DNA of 41,908 bases from Calothrix sp. FI2-JRJ7 (GCA_019359675.1 JAHHGX010000032.1:1-41908); one strand, 5' to 3'; counted from the stretch's first letter, positions 1 to 8,712 are shown. Numbers and translations: made by a program. Notes: generated by a model not told the origin, from the letters alone.

Positions 1-90
1 CACAACAAGCCACATGTAAAAATTTGATGATTGAGTATAATTTTACTCTTTTTATCATTTATGTAGTTCAGTTATTACCGCATACTACAG

Positions 91-306
91 TTGAATGGCG
101 CCTTGGGGTGCGGAATGTGGGATTTAAGACCATTACAAGAAAATACAAATAGGAACAGTAAAATTACTCAATCTTTACACAATGAAGCACCTTCAATTAT
201 TGAAGCAACAAATTGGGAAAAAGATGCATTAGGAAATATACAACTAGTCGCACGTTTTCCCCATCAAGAAAACCAACTTGCTCTCAAATGCACAAACCAA
301 TCGTAA
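91..306 (+). pseudogene. C-terminal remnant of a filamentous-hemagglutinin-like exoprotein (tentative)
   Basis: A 71-codon open frame. From about residue 33 it reads EAPSIIEATNWEKDALGNIQ and ends with a Cys-containing tail (LKCTNQS). This resembles the extreme C-terminus of cyanobacterial hemagglutinin-domain (two-partner secretion) exoproteins, which typically finish with an IIEA.GW...G.V.LVA pattern and a late Cys. The first dozen residues come from a dispersed repeat that starts with GGCGCC, so the start is artefactual and the rest of a very large gene is missing. It is followed immediately by a strong hairpin, as expected at the 3' end of a gene. The family assignment rests on a short motif remembered from the family and is tentative. 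If it is not a remnant, it is an unidentified small ORF. Confidence 0.4.
97..138 (+). repeat. Dispersed repeat, copy 1 (GGCGCC...GTGCGGAATGTGGGAT)
   Basis: About 42 nt starting GGCGCCTTGGGGTGCGGAAT and ending in CATTACAAG are nearly repeated at 37814-37855. The two copies share GGTGCGGAATGTGGGAT and the final ATTACAAG, with a few substitutions between. Similar sequences are, from memory, common between genes in filamentous cyanobacteria. Function unknown. Confidence 0.7.
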
Positions 307-351
307 TAAGCACTTTAGCACTTAACTCCACCAAGTACTGAAGTGCTTATT
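305..351. terminator. Hairpin between convergent gene remnants
   Basis: AATAAGCACTT (305-315) is a perfect reverse complement of AAGTGCTTATT (341-351), extended by an AG/CT pair. It lies between the plus-strand remnant ending at 306 and the minus-strand protease II remnant ending at 375, so it probably serves as a bidirectional terminator. Confidence 0.6.
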
Positions 352-374
352 AAGTGAACACTCGTTTGCGAATG

Positions 375-1258
375 TTACCAGCAAAATACTATTCCAACTT
401 GTGAAAGCATCCAAGCGTACTCAAACGCAGTATCTTTAAGTTCTTCATAACGACCACTGGCGCCTTGATGACCTGCTTCTAGGTTAACTTTTAGTAGTAA
501 GGGATTATTATCTGTTTTGAGGGTGCGTAATTTAGCAACATATTTTGTTGGTTCCCAATATCCAACTTGACTGTCGTTAATACTGGTAGTAAGGAATATT
601 GAAGGGTAAGCTTTACGCGTCACATTATTATAAGGACTATAAGAGCGCATGTAACTATAGGCAGATTTTTCATGCGGGTTGCCCCATTCGAGATATTCTT
701 CGGTAGTTAATGGTAAGCTTTCATCCCACATTGTGTTCATAATATCTACGAAGGGTACATCGAGATGTGCTGCTTTGAAAAGGTCAGGACGCATGTTTAT
801 TACAGGACCAACTAGTAAACCTCCTGCACTAGCACCACTAATTAGCAAACGGTCTTTAGATGTCCAATTATTACTAATTAAATATTCGGCACTGTCGATA
901 AAATCATTAAAGGTGTTTTTTTTCTTCATCAGCTTACCGTCTTCGTACCATTGCTTGCCTAATTCATTTCCACCACGTATATGAGCAATTGCATAAATCA
1001 TACCTCTATCAACTAAGCTAATTAAATTGCTATCAAATCTTGCTTCTTCTCCTAGACCGTATGCACCGTATCCGTAAAGAAACAAAGGCGCCTTACCATT
1101 AAAGTTTTATTCCTTTACGATAAACTATAGATAACGGTACTTTTATGCCATCCCGAACTGGCACCCATACTCTTAGCGTTGTATATTTAGTAGCATCGTA
1201 GTTTGGAACTTGTTTACGCTTGATTACTTTTTGTATACAGCGAAAATAGAGTATACGG
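375..1258 (-). pseudogene. Protease II / prolyl oligopeptidase (S9A), truncated and frameshifted
   Basis: The intact part (375-1085) is the C-terminal alpha/beta-hydrolase domain of a protease II-type serine peptidase, which cleaves small peptides after basic or prolyl residues. The Ser nucleophile lies in GASAGG, the Asp in SINDSQVGYWEP and the His in GHQGASGR, so the triad survives. Upstream on the same strand another frame continues the family sequence (VPNYDATKYTTLRVWVPV, then DGIKVPLSIVYRKG) and meets the catalytic domain through a one-base frameshift near 1100. Homology fades near 1240-1260, just before the arsR gene, so about 400 residues of beta-propeller are gone. A whole protein would be near 690 residues. 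Almost certainly non-functional. Confidence 0.85.
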
Positions 1259-1285
1259 CGCCTGTTGCAAACTTGTCTGTAAATT

Positions 1286-1684
1286 TTATTTTTCTTCCAT
1301 ATGCTCGGCTAAAGAAGTATATAAAGTTACAATATGACCGTCTGCCAAAGTGTAATAGACATTGCGACCTTCACGACGGTAGTTAACTAAACGCATTGCT
1401 TTTAATAAACGCAGTTGATGACAAATAGCAGATTCGGTCATTTTTGTGACTGCGGCTAAATCGCAAACGCATAATTCTTGTGATGCCAGTGCGGAAATTA
1501 AACGCAGACGATTTGTATCTGCTAGCAGACTAAATACTTCTGCCATTTGTTGCGCTTTGTCAGTTGGTAATATTTGTGACTGTATAGAGCGCACGCTTTC
1601 TAAGTGTACTAAATGGTCGTCACACTTTGGCGCCTCTAAGCTTTGAGACAATTCGGCACTTTCTTGGCGCTTGCGTTTACTCAT
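1286..1684 (-). CDS. ArsR/SmtB-family metal-sensing repressor
   Basis: 132-residue winged-helix repressor that leaves DNA when it binds metal. Two metal-site signatures are visible. An N-terminal Cys/His cluster (C21, H24, H27) plus C72-V-C74 in ELCVCDLAA matches the alpha3N site of AztR/BxmR/ZiaR-type sensors. D115, H117, H128 and E131 in the last helix match the alpha5 zinc site of SmtB in spacing. The recognition helix is around MTESAICHQLRLL (82-94). Known cyanobacterial relatives answer to Zn, Cd, Pb or Cu/Ag and sit beside their target, a metal-exporting ATPase or metallothionein gene. No such target is adjacent here: one side is a dead protease gene and the other a repeat and an invertase. 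It may be an orphan or act in trans. Confidence 0.9.
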   Translation of the reverse strand: MSKRKRQESAELSQSLEAPKCDDHLVHLESVRSIQSQILPTDKAQQMAEVFSLLADTNRLRLISALASQELCVCDLAAVTKMTESAICHQLRLLKAMRLVNYRREGRNVYYTLADGHIVTLYTSLAEHMEEK

Positions 1685-1775
1685 ATATCTAAAACTATCT
1701 ATGGTGACTTATATTTCTATATCAAGTATAGCAACCAAAGTCATCGATATTTAACAATTGAACAATTTCTCAAGA

Positions 1776-1918
1776 GTAGGGTGCGTAACGCCATAACAAT
1801 ATTTCAATGAAGCGAATAATTTTGTGGCATTACGCACCATAAATATCAAAGAGTCGGTGCGTGACGCTACAAGTCTTATAAATACGCTGAAGTTTTTTCG
1901 TGCCGTCACACACCCTAC
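1776..1918. repeat. Two-hairpin MITE-like element A
   Basis: The element begins GTAGGGTGCGTAACG and ends with the near reverse complement CGTCACACACCCTAC, so it has terminal inverted repeats. Inside are two hairpins: GGTGCGTAACGCCA (1780-1793) with TGGCATTACGCACC (1825-1838), and GGTGCGTGACGCTAC (1856-1870) with GTGCCGTCACACACC (1900-1914). Element 16467-16634 has the same two-hairpin plan, and a single-hairpin relative lies at 6277-6344. No transposase is encoded. It fills most of the 289-nt gap between arsR and the invertase gene. Confidence 0.75.
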
Positions 1919-1973
1919 ATTATGTTCAAAAATCAAATTGTAAAATTTCTTGTGTTTCCATAAACCAAAATAC

Positions 1974-3362
1974 CTAAAATTCACATGCTATTGCGCGGTC
2001 ATCTTCTTCAAAAGTAATTAGCTTTAAATGTTCAGGGTTGGCGATGAGTTGTTTAGAGAGTAGGAATGCTGCTATCGACCAAGTTTGATAACGACGCGCT
2101 TCTTTACCAATGAGGCGCCCGTTTTTACCATCATAATATTCGGGGAATAAGTCTTTACCTAAACGAAGCTCGGTAAGTTTAATAGCATTTTCTGCAAGTT
2201 GAATATTACCTGTTTTAACTGCCGCAGCGACTAAAAACCATAGTAAAACAGGCCAGTTACCTCCATTATGGTACGACCAAGGTACATTTTTAGGGTCAAA
2301 ACCAGTAAATAATTGCCAGTCGCGGTCTTCTACTGCGGGGAAACAAATCTTCATCGGCATTTGTCCCACCAAATCATCCCAACGGTTTTCTACCAAAGTT
2401 AAAATATTACTCGATTGCTCTTTAGTTGACAGCGAAGTAACTACCGACATTAAATTACCTAGCGTAAAGAAACGAAAGTCTATTAAACTGGGACCAATAT
2501 TTCCGGCAAAATATCCACCTTCATCAGGAAGCCAATTAATAAACCAAGCTGGTATAGAAGAAGCGTAAATATTAAACTTGTTAACTGCGCTGATGCCAAA
2601 CTCTTCACCTTTATAATGATAAATTTCGCTCAAGCGTTGCATATCAAGCCAGTAATAGCTTCGCATATGAAAAGCCAAATGACCCAAACGTTCAATTACT
2701 GCTGTATGTATACCATCTAAGTCGTTTGGTAACAATAATTCTTCTGCCGCCCGTAAAGCTGCATAAAATAAAGCTTGAATTTCTAATGGGTATCCATACA
2801 CACCCATCCGACGGTCAATCATAAACGAACCATCGGGAACTAACAGTGTAGGATACATATCAAACCGGGTTTCCAAACATAAACGCAATATCAAACGCAT
2901 TCCATGTTGAAAGTCGCTGTGGTTAGCAAGTGCTAAATCTCCTGTTGCTTTTACATACGCACGCAACAAAATCATCCACCACAAACAAGAGTCGATAGGA
3001 GTGACTCTTGCTATAGCATGTTCGCCAAAATCGGCAATTAGAACTTCTCCACCACCACGTAACTCTACCTTGAAACTAGCAGGCATTAAACCTAGTCCTG
3101 GTTTAAAGCAGTCCATTCGTCGTTCTTGGCTTTGCAGCGTTAAGGTTATTTCCAAGAAATTACGAACTATTTCTTCTCTGCCTGTTGTTAAAAACACTAA
3201 TGCTGATGATACAAAATCACGCACAAAGCATTGGTCATAGTTGAGCGCAAGTGCATCTCTATCGCGTGCGGCAATCGTTCCTACTGCTTGCCCTTTATAG
3301 TACATAATACTCGCTTCAAGGGCTTTTTGAGCATCTTCAACTAAGTTTCTTAGCGGAGGCAT
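1974..3362 (-). CDS. Alkaline/neutral invertase (GH100), paralogue 1
   Basis: 462-residue cytosolic (alpha/alpha)6-barrel glycosidase that hydrolyses sucrose to glucose and fructose, linking the compatible solute sucrose to carbon metabolism. Family blocks are [10 protein letters not shown] (41-50), [16 protein letters not shown] (83-98), [21 protein letters not shown] (176-187), [15 protein letters not shown] (361-375) and [16 protein letters not shown] (406-421). D183 and E408 are the residues I would align with the catalytic Asp/Glu pair known from Anabaena InvA. Length is normal and there is no signal peptide. A second GH100 gene lies at 33997-35388, clearly related but diverged throughout. 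Unlike that gene, I see no 11-bp direct-repeat box upstream of this one. Confidence 0.93.
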   Translation of the reverse strand: MPPLRNLVEDAQKALEASIMYYKGQAVGTIAARDRDALALNYDQCFVRDFVSSALVFLTTGREEIVRNFLEITLTLQSQERRMDCFKPGLGLMPASFKVELRGGGEVLIADFGEHAIARVTPIDSCLWWMILLRAYVKATGDLALANHSDFQHGMRLILRLCLETRFDMYPTLLVPDGSFMIDRRMGVYGYPLEIQALFYAALRAAEELLLPNDLDGIHTAVIERLGHLAFHMRSYYWLDMQRLSEIYHYKGEEFGISAVNKFNIYASSIPAWFINWLPDEGGYFAGNIGPSLIDFRFFTLGNLMSVVTSLSTKEQSSNILTLVENRWDDLVGQMPMKICFPAVEDRDWQLFTGFDPKNVPWSYHNGGNWPVLLWFLVAAAVKTGNIQLAENAIKLTELRLGKDLFPEYYDGKNGRLIGKEARRYQTWSIAAFLLSKQLIANPEHLKLITFEEDDRAIACEF

Positions 3363-3663
3363 GAGTTATATAAATTAATTAGAAGAAGGTTAAAGTAATA
3401 CTGTGGCTAGTTCTATTATTTTACGTATTATTGTAATTTTATAGTGTTAATAATTACGAATGTACCTAAAATTATGTTAAGTTTAAATTAAGATTGCTGT
3501 ATATAATTTATTTTAGGGACGGGGCAAGAGAAAGCCCATCCCACAAGATTTATATAATTCCACAAGATTTATTGTTTAATACAACTTTAATGATTAAAAC
3601 GGTAGTATTTTTTAATTTTAAAACTTTATCTTACTTTCATTCACTTTATCAAGAATTATTTAT
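3363..3663. other. Gene-free AT-rich interval with decayed hairpin repeat
   Basis: Lies between the divergently placed upstream end of invertase 1 and the 3' end of the response regulator. It holds an imperfect GC-rich hairpin, GGGACGGGGC (3516-3525) with GCCCATCCC (3534-3542), of the kind dispersed in filamentous cyanobacteria. It also holds a short direct repeat CCACAAGATTTAT at 3541-3553 and 3560-3572. The 62-codon frame across it has no family resemblance. Any promoter of invertase 1 should lie between 3363 and 3480. Confidence 0.45.
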
Positions 3664-4332
3664 CTACCTTCGCAATCTGTAACCAATACCTCTAACTGTC
3701 TCTATGCGACTGCTACCAAATTTCTTTCTTAAGTGTCCTACATATACGTCAACTATATTTGAACCTGGGTCGTAGTCATAACCCCAAATTCGGTTTAATA
3801 ATTGTTCGCGACTTAGTACTTGCATCGGGTGACGCAAAAACACTTCTGCTAAGATAAATTCGCGCGTGGAAAGTTCTACTAAGTTATCTCCTACCCAAAC
3901 TTGACGTGTTAGCAAGTCTAAACAAATGTCACCAACTCTTAATGTAGTGTCTTCTTGTTGACGGGGAATGTGACGATTTCGCATTTGTACGCGGACGCGC
4001 GCTAGTAGTTCTTCAAAGCGAAATGGTTTGGTAATATAATCATCGGCGCCTCCTTCTAAACCTGCAACCGTATCATCTACCGTATCACGGGCTGTTAGTA
4101 CAATAATTGGGAGTGTCTCTCCTCTACCACGTAAGTTCCTCAACACATCAAAACCGTCGAGGTCGGGTAAACCAATATCTAAAATTAGTAAATCAAATAT
4201 TTTACTGTCAGCAACGTTTATAGCTTCATTACCAGTTGCTACTATCGCTGTTGTGAACCCATGTGCTTGTAACCCAGTTTCCAAGAAAGAACTAATGCGG
4301 GGATTGTCTTCGGCGATGAGTATTTGGTTCAT
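3664..4332 (-). CDS. OmpR/PhoB-family response regulator (orphan)
   Basis: 222 residues: receiver domain (about 1-115) with acidic pair E8/D9, phospho-acceptor D52 in LLILDIGLPDLDG, T80 and K102 in ITKPF, then a winged-helix DNA-binding domain ending in the typical RIETVRGIGYRLRR. Proteins of this family dimerise on phosphorylation and bind tandem direct repeats, usually with an 11-bp period. No histidine kinase is adjacent, so the partner is elsewhere. It is one of three OmpR-type regulators in the window and therefore a candidate reader of the 11-bp repeat boxes found upstream of several transporter genes. That link is inference only. Confidence 0.93.
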   Translation of the reverse strand: MNQILIAEDNPRISSFLETGLQAHGFTTAIVATGNEAINVADSKIFDLLILDIGLPDLDGFDVLRNLRGRGETLPIIVLTARDTVDDTVAGLEGGADDYITKPFRFEELLARVRVQMRNRHIPRQQEDTTLRVGDICLDLLTRQVWVGDNLVELSTREFILAEVFLRHPMQVLSREQLLNRIWGYDYDPGSNIVDVYVGHLRKKFGSSRIETVRGIGYRLRR

Positions 4333-4410
4333 GCGTTGCTGTTTCGAGCATAGAACTAGTATATGACGATAGTTATACTATCACGGCTCGGTAGTGTGTA
4401 GGCAGCGGCG

Positions 4411-4448
4411 CCCTTGTGCTGACGTTACGTGTAACGTCAGCACAAGGG
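4411..4448. repeat. Perfect 38-nt palindrome
   Basis: CCCTTGTGCTGACGTTAC (4411-4428) and GTAACGTCAGCACAAGGG (4431-4448) are exact reverse complements separated by only GT. There is no T-run on either side, so it is not a standard intrinsic terminator. It stands between the small acidic gene (stop at 4453) and the response regulator start (4332). RNA from either strand would fold into a stem of about 16 bp with a small loop. Confidence 0.9.
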
Positions 4449-4452
4449 TTTC

Positions 4453-4665
4453 TCAACTGCCAGAAAGATTGGCTTTAATTACTTGGCCTCCATCAGGACG
4501 ACTTTCACCTTGATTGCTCGAATCATCAAACATCTTTAAGTTATCATCCTTACTCACTTCATCGTCGCTTATTATCGGCCCTTCTGGTCCATTAGGGTCA
4601 ATAGTGCGAGGTGGTTCCTTCGCATTGGAAAAATCAATTTTAGCTTTTTGCTGTTCGTGTGCCAT
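4453..4665 (-). CDS. Small acidic hypothetical protein
   Basis: 70 residues, hydrophilic and rich in Asp/Glu/Ser/Pro/Gly (DPNGPEGPIISDDEVSKDDN), with no transmembrane segment, signal peptide or family motif that I recognise. It is probably disordered. It lies 56 nt downstream of the antiporter gene on the same strand and may be cotranscribed with it. There is no clear Shine-Dalgarno sequence before the ATG. I assign no function; low-complexity acidic proteins of this size are common in cyanobacterial stress loci. Confidence 0.5.
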   Translation of the reverse strand: MAHEQQKAKIDFSNAKEPPRTIDPNGPEGPIISDDEVSKDDNLKMFDDSSNQGESRPDGGQVIKANLSGS

Positions 4666-4721
4666 AAATTACTTTAAACATGATTACACCTATAGTGTTT
4701 TACTAGTGTTCATAATTAACA

Positions 4722-6266
4722 TCATTCTAAAGATTGATACGTATCCTGCAAAAAAGGCGAAAGTTCTTTATTTAACCAACCAGTTTTTACAAATTCCCCA
4801 TATGTATCAGCTTCAACTGCTAGCAGTTCTTCGCGTAGTTGTTGTTTTGTAAATTTCTGTAAATTTGGATATTCCAAATACATTTTGTCTATTTCTGTTT
4901 GTAAGCGGGTTAGTTCTCCCTTAATTAATGTTTCCTGGTAACGATAATATTCTGGCTCTATACCTATACGATTTTCTGTTTGTGCTAAATGTTCCAGTAC
5001 ACGATTCAGCGCTACTTGACGAGCTACAGCTTCTGTATACAGTTTACGTAATGGTTGTTTGTCTATAAGCTGCAACTTTTCTAACAAAGGTTTAACGGTT
5101 AGTCCTTGTACTAGTAGTGTAAATAAAACTACACCAAACACAGTGGCAATAATTTCTTCCCTTGCTGGAACTACAACAGATACACTTAATGCAAGTGCGA
5201 TAGAAACCGAACCTCGTAATCCTCCCCACCAAACAACCGTTTGGTCAGGAATTGGAATTTCTGATTTAACAAGGAAGTTACTTAAAGCACTGAGTGAACA
5301 AATTGAAATTGCCCGCGCGAATATCATGGCGCCGACTGTGATGGCGATAGTGATAAAATTAGCTTGCAATACATCAAAACGAATTTGGTCGCCAATCAAC
5401 AGAAACACAATAGAATTGACGAAAAAGGCTAAAAACTCCCAAAACTCGCTGACAATGAGTCGCGTGCGTGGGTTCATGCCAATGCGCGAACCAAAATTAC
5501 CCAATATCAAACCGCAAGTGACAACTCCAATTACCCCAGAACCTCCTAAATCTTCAGTAATGAGGTAGGTTCCATAAGCAGAAACTAATGTTAGAGATTG
5601 CTCTACTAAAGGCAAATCAAAGCGTTGCGTTAAATAAGAAATACTAAATCCGATTAAGCAACCAACAGCAATACCAATACCAACTACTGAAAGCAACTCA
5701 ACCAAAATAGGTTGTAATCCTAACTGTGTAGTTTCCTGTTGCAGGGCTACTAAAAATCCAAACGCCACTACAGCCATGCCATCATTGAATAGGCTCTCAC
5801 CTTCCATCAATGTAGTTAAGCGTTGCGGGGCGCCTAATTCTCGAAACAAAGCAGTTACAGAAACCGGGTCAGTTGCAGATAAGCTGGCGCCAATTAATAA
5901 AGCAGTAGTCAAAGAAATTCCTGCAATCTGGTTTAAACCGAGCGCAACACCCGCAATTGTAATTAGTACACCTAAAATGGCATACAAGCAAATTGGTACT
6001 AAATCTCGTTTTAAATTTGACCATTTTAAATTCCAAGCGGCTTCAAATAATAGTGGTGGTAGAAAAATAGTCAAAATTAGCTCTGGAGATAGATTGACTA
6101 ATCTGACATCTACCAAAGCTAATATTAATCCTACAATCACTAACAATAGTGTGTAAGGAATTTGACGTAACCAACTAAATATTTGCGGTAGCGTTGCAAC
6201 ACTCAAAGAAACTGAGAGTACTAACAGAAACGATTTCAGATTGGCGTGGATAAGTTCTTCTTCCAT
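4722..6266 (-). CDS. Na+/H+ antiporter (CPA1/NhaP type)
   Basis: Inner-membrane cation/proton exchanger with about 12 hydrophobic segments and a C-terminal cytosolic helical tail of roughly 110 residues (VARQVALNRVLEHLAQTENR onwards). The exchanger signatures are SATDPVSVTALFRELG and EGESLFNDGMAVV, the latter carrying the conserved Asn-Asp pair of electroneutral CPA1 transporters. I place the start at the ATG of MEEELIHANLK (6266). The upstream in-frame ATG at 6296 would add MAFTHPTLGT, which is encoded by the arm of a dispersed hairpin repeat. It follows the SDR gene on the same strand, with that repeat between them, and one of two full-length CPA1 antiporters in the window. Expected role: Na+ export and pH homeostasis. 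Confidence 0.93.
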   Translation of the reverse strand: MEEELIHANLKSFLLVLSVSLSVATLPQIFSWLRQIPYTLLLVIVGLILALVDVRLVNLSPELILTIFLPPLLFEAAWNLKWSNLKRDLVPICLYAILGVLITIAGVALGLNQIAGISLTTALLIGASLSATDPVSVTALFRELGAPQRLTTLMEGESLFNDGMAVVAFGFLVALQQETTQLGLQPILVELLSVVGIGIAVGCLIGFSISYLTQRFDLPLVEQSLTLVSAYGTYLITEDLGGSGVIGVVTCGLILGNFGSRIGMNPRTRLIVSEFWEFLAFFVNSIVFLLIGDQIRFDVLQANFITIAITVGAMIFARAISICSLSALSNFLVKSEIPIPDQTVVWWGGLRGSVSIALALSVSVVVPAREEIIATVFGVVLFTLLVQGLTVKPLLEKLQLIDKQPLRKLYTEAVARQVALNRVLEHLAQTENRIGIEPEYYRYQETLIKGELTRLQTEIDKMYLEYPNLQKFTKQQLREELLAVEADTYGEFVKTGWLNKELSPFLQDTYQSLE

Positions 6267-6276
6267 AGTGCCTAAC

Positions 6277-6344
6277 GTAGGGTGCGTGAAAGCCATTACA
6301 ATCTACAATAAAATAAAATATTAAACTGCTTTCACGCACCTTAC
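6277..6344. repeat. Single-hairpin relative of the MITE-like elements
   Basis: GTAGGGTGCGTGAAAGC (6277-6293) pairs with GCTTTCACGCACC (6328-6340), followed by TTAC. The left half is almost identical to the left end of element 16467-16634. It touches the SDR stop codon on one side and supplies the optional upstream start of the antiporter gene on the other. It may act as an RNA hairpin between the two genes. Confidence 0.75.
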
Positions 6345-7150
6345 GCAGACCAAGCTTCTCGAAAATCTGCATATAGCGTCAAGCCACCATCTACAAAAAG
6401 TGTTTGCCCTGTAATATATGCAGCTTCATCAGATGCTAAAAAAGCTACAGCAGCAGCCATTTCTTCTGAAGTTCCCGCGCGACTCATCGGAATATGACTT
6501 TCTACAACCGCTTTTTTTTCGGGGTCATTAACCCATTCTTCGTTGATGGGTGTTATGGTTGCTCCCGGCGCCACAGCATTGACGCGAATACCTTTATTAG
6601 CATACTCTAACGCTAGAGTTTTAGTCATATTTTCCATTCCACCTTTGCTGATGGAATAGCTAAGGTAAAACGGTCGAGGAATAATTTCGTGGACACTGGA
6701 AATATTAATAATTACTCCAGAACGGTTTTGTGAAAGCAGGTGTTTGATGGTTTCACGCGCGCAGAGGAAAGCACCCCTTAAATTTACTCCTAACACAGAG
6801 TCAAAATCTTCTGCCTTAAGCTCATGGGAAGCACATTCTTTCTGAATTCCAGCATTATTAATTAGTATATCTAGACTACCGAACTCTTGAACTACGGTAT
6901 TGACCATGTTAACAATGTCTTCTTCTTTAGAGACATCACCTTTAACTGGTAAAGACTTAACACCGCAATTATTAATGTCTCCACAAGCTTTCTCCATTGC
7001 CATGTCTTGGGTATCTTCCGCATCTTCAATGTTTCTGCGGTAGTTAATAGCTATATTACAGCCTTCTTCAGCCAAACGAATCGCGATTACTTCCCCAATA
7101 CCCGAAGTGGCACCTGTAATTAGTGCATTCTTACCTTTTAATCCTTTCAT
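6341..7150 (-). CDS. SDR-family oxidoreductase, glucose 1-dehydrogenase-like
   Basis: 269-residue short-chain dehydrogenase. NAD(P)-binding glycine motif TGATSGIG (12-19), structural NNAG (98-101) and catalytic Ser (151/152 in INISS) with Y165-S-I-S-K169 are all present. The C-terminal GGLTLYADFREAWSA is typical of the glucose/ribitol-type subgroup that oxidises sugars or polyols with NAD(P)+. A good Shine-Dalgarno (AGAAGGAGA) precedes the ATG. It lies 32 nt downstream of a small membrane-protein gene and the ferric-reductase-like gene on the same strand, so an operon is likely. The substrate cannot be read from sequence. Confidence 0.93.
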   Translation of the reverse strand: MKGLKGKNALITGATSGIGEVIAIRLAEEGCNIAINYRRNIEDAEDTQDMAMEKACGDINNCGVKSLPVKGDVSKEEDIVNMVNTVVQEFGSLDILINNAGIQKECASHELKAEDFDSVLGVNLRGAFLCARETIKHLLSQNRSGVIINISSVHEIIPRPFYLSYSISKGGMENMTKTLALEYANKGIRVNAVAPGATITPINEEWVNDPEKKAVVESHIPMSRAGTSEEMAAAVAFLASDEAAYITGQTLFVDGGLTLYADFREAWSA

Positions 7151-7182
7151 AGTAATTTCTCCTTCTCGTTAACCATTCAATC

Positions 7183-7320
7183 TTACTTTGTTTGTTCTGT
7201 TAGTGAAGCACCTTGCTGAGGTGGGTTAGGACGGTTTTGTATCCAGGCAAAGATTGCGGCGCCACCAACTAAAACTAAAGTGATGCCTGTAACTAGTTGA
7301 AGCATTATACTGTAACGCAT
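7183..7320 (-). CDS. Small single-span membrane protein
   Basis: I choose the ATG at 7320, giving 45 residues (MRYSIMLQLVTGITLVLVGG...). The longer frame from 7383 would overlap the 3' end of the reductase gene. One strong hydrophobic helix (about residues 7-25) is followed by a short polar Pro/Gln-rich tail (NRPNPPQQGASLTEQTK). No family recognised. It sits 16 nt after the reductase stop and 32 nt before the SDR start, which suggests cotranscription and perhaps a role as an accessory membrane peptide. Confidence 0.55.
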   Translation of the reverse strand: MRYSIMLQLVTGITLVLVGGAAIFAWIQNRPNPPQQGASLTEQTK

Positions 7321-7336
7321 GGCGGTATATTGAGTA

Positions 7337-8674
7337 TTAAACAAGATTGAAATGTTCCATGTGAATATTTGTAGGTGGAACATCGAGTTGATGCAGTGCT
7401 AACTCTACTTGTTCCATCATTTTTGGCGCCGCACAAATTAAATAATGCCTTGTACCGCGCCGCTTCGGAATATAACGCTGTAGTAATTCTTTGTCTACAT
7501 AGCCTGTTTCACCTGACCAGTCTTCTGGTGGTTCTCTTAGAACATGAATGATTTTTAAGTCTAACTTTTGTTGTAATTCATCCAATTCTTCACGGAAGGT
7601 TATATCTTCCCATTTTTTGCTGGCATAGATAAGTAAATAAGGACGCTCGTCTTTACGCTTAGAGGCAGTTAAAAGTATACTCATCATTGGTGTAATACCA
7701 ATACCACCTGTAATTAATATAAATCCTGCTGAGTCTTCATAACGCTCTGTTGTAAAAACTCCATATGGGCCATCTAAAAAAGCTTTAGTTCCCGGTGCTA
7801 CATCTTTGATAGTATTGGTAAAGTCGCCTAAAGCCTTGATACTAAACTCGATGCGTTCTAAATTATCTCCATTGGAAGACATAGAGAATGGATGTTCGCG
7901 CATCTGAAAGGGGGAAATATCAAGAGTTATCCAGGCAAACTGTCCAGGTTCAAAGCAAAAACCTTTGTGTCCGATAGGTCTTAGTGCTAGCGTCCATACA
8001 TTTCCACGTTCTGGACGTACTTCTTCAACTAAGTAGGGCTTTTTTAGCATGAACCAAGGTTTTACTAAACGCACGTAGACCAACAACCAAAGTGCAATAA
8101 GCGCAATACCTGTCCACAATACACTTTTCCAAAATAATCCCAAGTAATTACCTACACCGATAGCATGTCCTAACCCTAAACCTACTGCTAAGACAGCAAA
8201 AATACCGTGGGATGTACGCCAAGGTTCGTAGGGTATTTTCAATTGTTGGCGCCAAATAGTTGTGACAACTAGCGCAATTAATGCTAACGTTGCTAAAACA
8301 GCCATTCTTGCTCGCCAAGGTGCTGTAAAAAAGTTTAAAAGTTGTAGAGTTTCTGGCTGTGCGACAAACAATATCAATGGATGGATAAGAATTAAGGCGA
8401 ACGCTACTAAAGAAATATAACGATGAAATTGGAGAATAATATCTACTCCATAGGAAGCTTCAATGCGATTAATACGCGCAGTTAAAGCAAACTGAAGTGC
8501 CATCATTGCTAAACCAATGAAACCGAGGGCAACAGAGAAATCAATCCAAAAGCCTTTATCTTCTGGCGCCGGATATACTACCAACAGCAGCAAAGGTAAA
8601 AGAGCTATTAAAATATAGGCGCCTATCCAACTGGCAGCTACAACAACTGGACTTCGCATTAACAGACTTCTCAT
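7337..8674 (-). CDS. Ferric-reductase-like transmembrane flavoprotein (NOX/FRE family)
   Basis: 445 residues. The N-terminal half has six to seven membrane helices of the ferric-reductase heme domain. H84, H98, H156 and H170 are spaced as the bis-heme ligand pairs. The C-terminal half is a ferredoxin-reductase-like module: FAD site REHPFSMSS (260-268) and NAD(P) site TGGIGITPMMS (323-333), ending with MEHFNLV. It should move electrons from NAD(P)H through FAD and heme across the membrane to Fe(III), oxygen or another acceptor. AAGGGG precedes the ATG. Neighbours are a broken superoxide dismutase gene upstream and the small membrane protein and SDR genes downstream, a redox-flavoured operon. 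Confidence 0.92.
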   Translation of the reverse strand: MRSLLMRSPVVVAASWIGAYILIALLPLLLLVVYPAPEDKGFWIDFSVALGFIGLAMMALQFALTARINRIEASYGVDIILQFHRYISLVAFALILIHPLILFVAQPETLQLLNFFTAPWRARMAVLATLALIALVVTTIWRQQLKIPYEPWRTSHGIFAVLAVGLGLGHAIGVGNYLGLFWKSVLWTGIALIALWLLVYVRLVKPWFMLKKPYLVEEVRPERGNVWTLALRPIGHKGFCFEPGQFAWITLDISPFQMREHPFSMSSNGDNLERIEFSIKALGDFTNTIKDVAPGTKAFLDGPYGVFTTERYEDSAGFILITGGIGITPMMSILLTASKRKDERPYLLIYASKKWEDITFREELDELQQKLDLKIIHVLREPPEDWSGETGYVDKELLQRYIPKRRGTRHYLICAAPKMMEQVELALHQLDVPPTNIHMEHFNLV

Positions 8675-8712
8675 GATACACCCCTTGTTATATGGTAGAA
8701 AATTACTTTTAT

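Noticed and set aside
1751-1984. 77-codon minus-strand ORF
   Set aside because: It runs through MITE-like element A and has no family resemblance; the coding appearance comes from the repeat.
3494-3682. 62-codon plus-strand ORF before the response regulator
   Set aside because: AT-rich low-complexity translation with no start signal; it crosses a decayed hairpin repeat and antisense to the regulator end.
5059-5568. 169-codon ORF opposite the Na+/H+ antiporter
   Set aside because: Shadow of the antiporter gene; Thr/Pro/Lys-rich antisense translation without motifs, as are the ORFs at 5776-6156, 10637-10936 and 15705-16103.
6267-6296. Upstream ATG adding MAFTHPTLGT to the antiporter
   Set aside because: Encoded by the arm of a dispersed hairpin repeat and not part of the transporter family, so I used 6266. 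It may still be used in vivo.
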